Shown here: one piece after another, positions 59,212 through 64,000 of the stretch
Layout: the number at the start of each line of letters is the position of its first letter
Position numbering within the stretch: position 1 is the first letter of the stretch
NCBI GenBank assembly: GCA_017477245.1
Contig: JAFUWY010000013.1
Span: 1 to 64,000, forward strand
Source of the DNA: Bacteroidales bacterium
GTDB lineage: Bacteria; Bacteroidota; Bacteroidia; Bacteroidales; UBA932
DNA: 64,000 nt
Direction of reading: 5' to 3'
Position numbers and translations under genes: made by a program
Notes under the pieces: model-generated
The model's input: only the letters and a program-made list of their open reading frames with translations
Told to the model about the DNA's origin: nothing
The model's database searches: none

Positions 59212-60090
59212 ATGATCCAAACATCCGGTTTTTTCGGCCCGATGGCCCCGCTTCCCGATGCCGAGGCATCCGGGCTGGAGTGCCTGCACGAATCGGCCTC
59301 CGGCCCCTGCCTCCTGCTCAAGGGACACCGCAACGACAGGATTGTCGTGTACAAGGTGCTCAAGGCCGGATTCCGCGATGACCCCGTCTATCAGCGGATG
59401 CTCCGCCGGGAATATGAAATCGGCGTCTCGCTCAAACACCCCGGCATCTGCGAGACCCTCGCGTGGCGGGAGCTTCCCGGCTACGGGGACGGCATCGAGC
59501 TGGAATGGATCGACGGCTGCCGGCTGGACGAATGGCTGGCGTCGCACCCCGGGGACAGCGCCCAGTGCCGGCAGATCCTCGCGGACCTGTGCGACGCACT
59601 CGCCTACCTGCACCATAAGCAGGTGATCCACAAGGACCTCAAGCCGGAGAACATCCTGATCACCCGTCTCGGGGGCTATGTCAAGATCATTGATTTCGGC
59701 CTGTCCGACACCGACTCCATCCTGACCGGGAAGGATCCCGGCGGGACCCGGGGCTACGCCGCACCGGAGGTCCTCTCCGGAAAGCCGGCCCTGGCCGTCA
59801 GCGACATCTATTCGCTGGGAAGGATCATGCAGCAGATGGGGCCTGCCTTCTCCCGGATCGCCCGGAAATGCACCGCCACGGACATAACCTGCCGCTACGC
59901 CTCCGCCGAGGAGGTGCGCCGGGACCTGCTGGCCCTGCGCCTGTCGCGCAGGCACACCTGGATCGTGTCCGCCGCGTTGCTGGTCCTGCTGGCGCTGGGC
60001 GTCGGTTATTTCCTCCACAGGGGCGATCCCGTCCGGGACCTTTTCCTGGACGCGGTCGAACAGGTCCGGCAGGCGGCTACTCCGACTTGA
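59212..60090 (+). CDS. Hanks-type serine/threonine protein kinase with single C-terminal membrane segment
   Basis: 292 residues. Kinase motifs in order: VVYKVLK (ATP Lys), YLHHKQVIHKDLKPENIL (catalytic loop, HKD where HRD is usual), VKIIDFGLSD (metal Asp) and GTRGYAAPEVLSG (activation/APE). A glycine-rich loop is not clear. A helix at about 245-262 (VSAALLVLLALGVGYF) anchors it, leaving a short outside tail with no PASTA domain. It overlaps the convergent HTH-like gene by 14 bases. The phosphorylated substrate is unknown. Confidence 0.9.
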   Translation: MIQTSGFFGPMAPLPDAEASGLECLHESASGPCLLLKGHRNDRIVVYKVLKAGFRDDPVYQRMLRREYEIGVSLKHPGICETLAWRELPGYGDGIELEWIDGCRLDEWLASHPGDSAQCRQILADLCDALAYLHHKQVIHKDLKPENILITRLGGYVKIIDFGLSDTDSILTGKDPGGTRGYAAPEVLSGKPALAVSDIYSLGRIMQQMGPAFSRIARKCTATDITCRYASAEEVRRDLLALRLSRRHTWIVSAALLVLLALGVGYFLHRGDPVRDLFLDAVEQVRQAATPT

Positions 60091-60631
60091 TGAAAACGAT
60101 GCCCCCATCCCGGCCTGCGATATAGGACGGGGTCTTCTCCCCCCGCCTGCTGATTTCCGGGATAATCAGCGGAAATCCCTTCACGATCGACGACAGCTCG
60201 AACTCGTCGCCCGCCTCCAGTTTCGCGTTTTCCGAGGCCAGCACGCGGAAGCGGCGCCCGCCCAGGAAAGACAGCGTGACGACCCGGTCGGGCCGCCACC
60301 CGATCCGGAAGCAGTCCCCGGCCTGCAGCATGGCCACGTCCAGCCGGTCCGCGTTGAAATAGCCGGAAGAGGCCATTTTCGACGTCTGGAGATCCTCCAG
60401 GAATGCCCGGTAATCCCGGAATCCGGCATAGCTGGACAGTGCATCCAGTGTACTGCGGCGCGGCTCCACCTGCATGCCGACATACCCCCAAATCCGTTTC
60501 AGCGTCGAGGGCGACACCCGGTCCTCCATCTCTTCGGAGAGGTGTACGAAATCCGCCGTCGTGGCAAGACGGCATCCCGCCTTGCGCTCCACGGCCTGCT
60601 TCAAAAAAGTCAGTTCCAGTTGTTCTTCCAT
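60077..60631 (-). CDS. Bacteroidota-specific HTH-like two-domain protein of unknown function
   Basis: 184 residues, no signal. The N-terminal part carries RVSPSTLKRIWGYVGM and RRSTLDALSSYAGFRDYRAF, a pattern I recall from many uncharacterised Bacteroidales proteins with a helix-turn-helix-like start. The C-terminal part (GDCFRIGWRPDRVVTLSFLG, then VLASENAKLEAGDEFEL) also matches that family. DNA binding is a guess. It follows the LRR lipoprotein gene by 3 bases and overlaps the kinase gene at the 3' end, a kinase-regulator neighbourhood worth noting. Confidence 0.7.
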   Translation of the reverse strand: MEEQLELTFLKQAVERKAGCRLATTADFVHLSEEMEDRVSPSTLKRIWGYVGMQVEPRRSTLDALSSYAGFRDYRAFLEDLQTSKMASSGYFNADRLDVAMLQAGDCFRIGWRPDRVVTLSFLGGRRFRVLASENAKLEAGDEFELSSIVKGFPLIIPEISRRGEKTPSYIAGRDGGIVFIKSE

Positions 60632-60634
60632 CTT

Positions 60635-62200
60635 TTATTTGTACTTGATTTCAACACCTTCGTCCACTTCCAGGGATTCCAGTTTCACTTTCTCCCAAAG
60701 CCAGACCGTCCTCAATTCAGGATTGTCCGGAACATTGAGATGACGCAATTTGCGATTGGCAGACACATCCAGTTCCTTAAGATGCGTTCCGGTCATCCGA
60801 AGCGCGTGCAACTGGGGACATTTCGTAAAGTCCACGGACTCCAGCGGAACGCCGTACCATTCGCAGATATACATCTCCGGGCAGTGCGTAAGATCCAGAT
60901 GATGAAGGTTCTCCGCACCCACAATATAAGTCTGGAAAAGTGCCGGGTTGTCCAAAACAATCTCTTCGAGATATGGATCGGAACCGGCTGACAGGAACTG
61001 CAGTTTCTTGTTGGCGGACACGTCAATCCGCACAAGAGTGTTGTCGCCCATTGACAGGGATTCCAAATTGGTCAGATACTCCAACCCCCGATGAGAATCA
61101 AGCACAAGTCCGGACAGGACCAGTTCCCGGATATCCGCCAACTCGAAATCGGACAATTCCCCGTCTGAATCCGTATCATAGTTGCGGACCAGATAGTTCC
61201 ATAGCACAGGATCAAACACATCGTGAGGGATTTGCTCCGGTGCCACCAGCGTCCGGAACGCCTCCGGTTCGGACCGGACTTCCTCCCCTTTCAAGGTGTA
61301 CCAGACACAGAACAGGTAATCCGTCTCCGGAGAAAGGCCCTGCACCTCCGCCTCAATCCGCCCGGCGGCAGGTATGCACGTCACCCGAAGCCATTCCTCT
61401 GCGGAGGATTCACGGTACAAGAAGCCGCAGGGCGCTGGGACCGCTCCGACCGGGGTCGTAAAAACGGCACTTAACAAAGCTTCGGAAGATTTCGGAACCG
61501 CTTTCATCGAAAACGCTACTGTGTACGGCGCTTCCAGGGTCCGGAAAGAGGCCGGTGCGCTCTCTTGCGTCCGCTTTCCATTGGAAAGGGTAATGCTGTA
61601 TCGGTAATCCGTCTCAGGCAGCAGGTCCGAAACCGTGCATACCAGCAAGCCGGCCCCGTCGGCTTCGAGCGGTGCTTGCTGACGAACATCCTCACCTGCC
61701 TTCCACCACGTCAGCATACATTCACCCGCAAGAAACTGTTCCCCGGTCAGGCGGACCCGGAAGGTCGCATCGTAGTAGGAAGGCGTCACTTCCACCCCGG
61801 CCAAGCCAGGCATCGGCAATTCCGAAGTACTGAAACGATAGGCATTTGACTTTTGCTCCGTCTGCCCGTTGCTGAAGAAAACAGCATACTGATATTCCGT
61901 CTCCGGCTCGAGTCCATCCCACCTGACCGTCAGGGTACTCCCCGCCAGGGCGCCCAGCTGCCTGCGTTTCTCCCCGGAATCGCGCCACAGGTAAAACCCG
62001 CCCTGCTTGACATTCCCGGCATGGTCCAAAAGCGCCGTCAACTGCACGGAAGCATAGTCCGACGACGCCTCGGCGGAGAGCACTTGCGGCATCTGCAGTT
62101 GCGGCGATGGCGTCTGAATACACGATGCAAGACTCCAGGCATAAAAGAAAAGAGCCCCAACCCGCGCAGGTTGTTTTCTGATATTCTCCCGCCATCTCAT
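60635..62200 (-). CDS. lipoprotein with fibronectin-III-like repeats, EF-hand and leucine-rich repeats
   Basis: 521 residues. The signal ends SLASC. Three FN3-like repeats (about 35-320) each close with a PETEY/PETDY turn; then YDTDSDGELSDFELADI is an EF-hand/dockerin-type calcium loop, and the C-terminal 150 residues are LRR-like (LESLSMGDNTLVRIDVSANK, then LKELDVSANRKLRHL). A surface-exposed binding protein is likely. The -7 box lies only five bases before the ATG at 62200. It is followed by the HTH-like gene. Confidence 0.8.
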   Translation of the reverse strand: MRWRENIRKQPARVGALFFYAWSLASCIQTPSPQLQMPQVLSAEASSDYASVQLTALLDHAGNVKQGGFYLWRDSGEKRRQLGALAGSTLTVRWDGLEPETEYQYAVFFSNGQTEQKSNAYRFSTSELPMPGLAGVEVTPSYYDATFRVRLTGEQFLAGECMLTWWKAGEDVRQQAPLEADGAGLLVCTVSDLLPETDYRYSITLSNGKRTQESAPASFRTLEAPYTVAFSMKAVPKSSEALLSAVFTTPVGAVPAPCGFLYRESSAEEWLRVTCIPAAGRIEAEVQGLSPETDYLFCVWYTLKGEEVRSEPEAFRTLVAPEQIPHDVFDPVLWNYLVRNYDTDSDGELSDFELADIRELVLSGLVLDSHRGLEYLTNLESLSMGDNTLVRIDVSANKKLQFLSAGSDPYLEEIVLDNPALFQTYIVGAENLHHLDLTHCPEMYICEWYGVPLESVDFTKCPQLHALRMTGTHLKELDVSANRKLRHLNVPDNPELRTVWLWEKVKLESLEVDEGVEIKYK

Positions 62201-62205
62201 AAATG

Positions 62206-62213
62206 CAAAGTTA
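62206..62213 (-). promoter_or_regulatory. -7 box directly before the LRR lipoprotein
   Basis: The minus strand reads TAACTTTG, separated from the ATG by CATTT. Confidence 0.6.
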
Positions 62214-62409
62214 ACAAAAAACCAAATTCTATGGACGGGCGACCAGTCAATTCGCGATTAAAGGCTTTATAACACTCCGCTTCCCAATATTTTATGAAAG
62301 AACTGTCTTTCTCGGTAAAGACTTCAATCATTTTGCCGCATAAGCCCGATAATACTGTGAGATGGTGCGGCGGTAAACGTCACCGACGGGACGGCCGATT
62401 CCCCGATGA

Positions 62410-62583
62410 TTAATCGCCTGATGTTTTTTGAGATTCAACACCTTCTAACAGTTTCCGGCCGATTTTTCGCTCCAGACCTCCCCGGGTAGTAGGGATGCCA
62501 GTCTTGTCTGCCACTTGTTTTTTTATGGCAGTGACGCCAATCGCTCTTTTTAAAGAAAAAGAGAGGCCTCTGATCTTTGACAT
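62410..62583 (-). CDS. 57-residue basic small protein
   Basis: MSKIRGLSFSLKRAIGVTAI starts the product; the rest includes KTGIPTTRGGLERKIGRKLL and it ends at TAA 62412-62410. It is rich in Lys/Arg with no signal or membrane segment. The TIPTTRxGxxRKIG-like core looks conserved to me, but I cannot name the family. Its ATG overlaps the upstream stop as TAATG, which supports translation. The sequence between it and 62200 (about 210 bases) shows no further gene. Confidence 0.65.
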   Translation of the reverse strand: MSKIRGLSFSLKRAIGVTAIKKQVADKTGIPTTRGGLERKIGRKLLEGVESQKTSGD

Positions 62584-63461
62584 TAATAGGGCAGATTAAT
62601 AATGAACACTTCAAACAATATCTTTTCCAACAATTGGTATAGAACAAATAGCCAAGCAAGAATCAAGGTAGGTATGACGATCCAGGCCATACAGCCACTG
62701 CCCATTAATGCCTCGACAATCAATCGAATCAAGAAAAAGAGCGCACCGAATACGAGAAACAGGACCGCAGCAACCAACAGAGACAGTGTATCAAATATAT
62801 TCAGATTGAAAAACCTCCCCTCCGCTGTAGCAATCCGCGAGCGTTCGATATAGCCGTTGACCAGTTTGCAATTATCATCGGTTTTGAAACACCTTACCCA
62901 CGGAGAGTCAGCAGGATAATCGTTTATTATCACCTTCTCGCCAGACTGAAAGGTATTTATCTGGGTTGAATTCTTGCTCTGGGAGCGAAACACGGGAATC
63001 GATGCCGAGTCTTCCAATCTGGCAAGCATCAGGTTATCACCCTTAATATTAGCCCAGTTGAAACTCATCGTATTACCGTCAGTAGTCTCACGGATCAACC
63101 AAATGTCTTCGATGATGCAATCCGGGCCCATCTTCTTTAAAGCCTCCATATAATTCCGAAAATAGGGAGTAGGATTTATGCATTCGAGACGGACCTTGAC
63201 TGCCGCCTTGCCATCCACGGACGCATTCTCCTTGGAAATCAACTTGAAGAATGTATCCGGATTCTTGGTCATCACTTCAGCGAACAGTTTCAATTTTGGA
63301 TGATCGCCGGGGAAAATATACTGCGACGCACACCCATACTCCCTGGCATTCAAACGGGAAAGGAACTTTTCCACCATGCGACCATCATTTGGGCGTTCCT
63401 GACACCCGAGACAAAAAGTCGCAACAAGTAAAAGGTAAAGGATCCGTTTCATATTAATCAT
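62583..63461 (-). CDS. lipoprotein with SH3-like domain and two C-terminal membrane segments
   Basis: 292 residues, signal LLLVATFCLGC. The middle (about 155-215) resembles a bacterial SH3 segment (IPVFRSQSKN, then GEKVIINDYPADSPWVRC and GYIERSRIA). Two strong hydrophobic stretches follow (SLLVAAVLFLVFGALFFLI and WIVIPTLILAWLFVLYQLL). Codon use is more AT-rich than the rest of the window, hinting at transfer. The start overlaps the stop of the MORN-type gene (ATGA). Function unknown. Confidence 0.7.
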   Translation of the reverse strand: MINMKRILYLLLVATFCLGCQERPNDGRMVEKFLSRLNAREYGCASQYIFPGDHPKLKLFAEVMTKNPDTFFKLISKENASVDGKAAVKVRLECINPTPYFRNYMEALKKMGPDCIIEDIWLIRETTDGNTMSFNWANIKGDNLMLARLEDSASIPVFRSQSKNSTQINTFQSGEKVIINDYPADSPWVRCFKTDDNCKLVNGYIERSRIATAEGRFFNLNIFDTLSLLVAAVLFLVFGALFFLIRLIVEALMGSGCMAWIVIPTLILAWLFVLYQLLEKILFEVFIINLPY

Positions 63462-64000
63462 TTGAAAGCATTCTTGATTTTTTTATATTGAGGGAGGGGC
63501 TCATATTGATCCAGGAATATGGCAGGGATCGACACATTCGACGAACCGATTCTATTTGTCAATCTACCTCGGCTATAATCAAAGACAGTCTCGGCCTTTG
63601 TTCTCCTGTCAACAAGAACCCATTTCCCGTCTGCCCATCCATCGCCATCGAAATAGCCACTTATATCAAAACCGGCCCGGCCCTCCCGAAACACAATTTG
63701 AATATCGCCACATAGATGGTCCTCATTGTATTGCCCAGTAATAGTATATTTCGCACCATCCACTGAGATGTTATAGGCAAACGGCCCATTAAGTTTTCCA
63801 TTCCGATATGTCTCCAAAAGATCCGCATTGACTGAGCCCGTGGCTGTTCGATGAAGAAGACGCCAACTCCCTACCCGAACATCATTATAGAATTCGCCGG
63901 TGACTGTGATTTTATCTCTGCCGGAATCCGAAAGATACGCAGAATAGTTAAAGCTATATGGTCCGTGATACACACTATCACCGTTCTCAATATAGTAACT
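63458..64000 (-). CDS. MORN/YwqK-like repeat protein, 5' end outside window
   Basis: At least 180 residues, open to the window edge, so the N-terminus is missing. Repeats such as GDSVYHGPYSFNY, LLETYRNGKLNGPFAYN and DFDGDG-like turns (YFDGDGWADGKWVLVD) follow the MORN-type pattern of antitoxin-like YwqK and structural proteins. It is the first visible gene of an AT-rich three-gene unit. A GTG at 63973 is an internal codon, not the start. Function unknown. Confidence 0.65.
   Translation of the reverse strand, partial: SYYIENGDSVYHGPYSFNYSAYLSDSGRDKITVTGEFYNDVRVGSWRLLHRTATGSVNADLLETYRNGKLNGPFAYNISVDGAKYTITGQYNEDHLCGDIQIVFREGRAGFDISGYFDGDGWADGKWVLVDRRTKAETVFDYSRGRLTNRIGSSNVSIPAIFLDQYEPLPQYKKIKNAFK

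Noticed and set aside
62435..62659. 74-residue minus-strand frame near the AT-rich end
   Set aside because: It is in the wrong frame relative to the better-supported 57-residue gene at 62410-62583, which has the overlapping stop/start and a conserved-looking core.

Overview
The window is a GC-rich stretch of a Bacteroidota chromosome, most likely an uncultured gut- or rumen-type member of the Bacteroidales. The evidence is the recurrent Bacteroidota -7 promoter box (TAnnTTTG) upstream of many genes, tRNA and tmRNA genes without an encoded CCA, many SpII lipoproteins, and family content typical of the phylum (M56/TonB hybrids, TlpA-DUF4369 proteins, PL10-CE8 and GH88 enzymes). High GC leaves long open antisense frames almost everywhere. 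These were discarded in favour of frames with recognisable domains, signal peptides and promoter or operon logic. No rRNA, CRISPR array, intact insertion sequence, prophage or SusC/SusD pair is visible.

Layout. 1-4594 (minus): a kdgK, larA-like, pdxB, gnd transcription unit linking hexuronate/aldonate catabolism, vitamin B6 and the pentose phosphate pathway. 4641-13163: pectin enzymes around aspA (GH88-GH154 fusion, two GH28, a double GH43-like propeller). 13164-15620: tmRNA, tRNA-Val, a small lipoprotein and a porin. 15620-24106: PL10-CE8 fusion, patatin, MATE exporter, a lipoprotein, a YbaK-type deacylase, tRNA-Ser, an EamA transporter and a PL9 pectate lyase. 24207-29651: membrane protein, DPM1-like transferase and Tex, then a glycosyltransferase with an esterase lipoprotein. 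29652-36735: structured intergenic DNA, a BlaI / M56-TonB-TonB / TlpA cluster, dtd, a repeat element, a DUF1080 lipoprotein, acyl-ACP thioesterase and a DUF1624-like membrane protein. 36793-42687: M28 peptidase, P1-nuclease-like protein, histidine phosphatase and a DUF1846 protein.

42700-50111 (minus) holds seven tightly overlapping genes behind one promoter: an NMT1/THI5-like binding protein, a membrane Cache-HAMP-SpoIIE phosphatase, a steroid 5-alpha-reductase-like membrane enzyme, an Old Yellow Enzyme, two short-chain dehydrogenases and a PCMD-like secreted protein. The enzyme set is what a 3-oxo-delta4-steroid or bile-acid reduction/epimerisation pathway would need, here coupled to its own putative sensor pair. 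This is the best candidate for an undescribed system.

50165-62200: a Gfo/Idh/MocA, M15 peptidase, GH9 unit; a Y-family polymerase with a YolD-like partner; a lipoprotein with a uroporphyrinogen-decarboxylase fold; a lipoprotein and beta-barrel pair beside a Hanks-type kinase; a Bacteroidota-specific HTH-like protein; and an LRR/EF-hand lipoprotein. 62410-64000 is visibly more AT-rich: a truncated MORN-type gene, an SH3-like membrane lipoprotein and a 57-residue small protein, chained by overlapping stop/start codons.

Pectin degradation is the dominant metabolic theme: PL9 and PL10 lyases, a CE8 esterase, GH28 and GH88 trim pectin, and KdgK with the LarA-like epimerase would feed the products into central metabolism.
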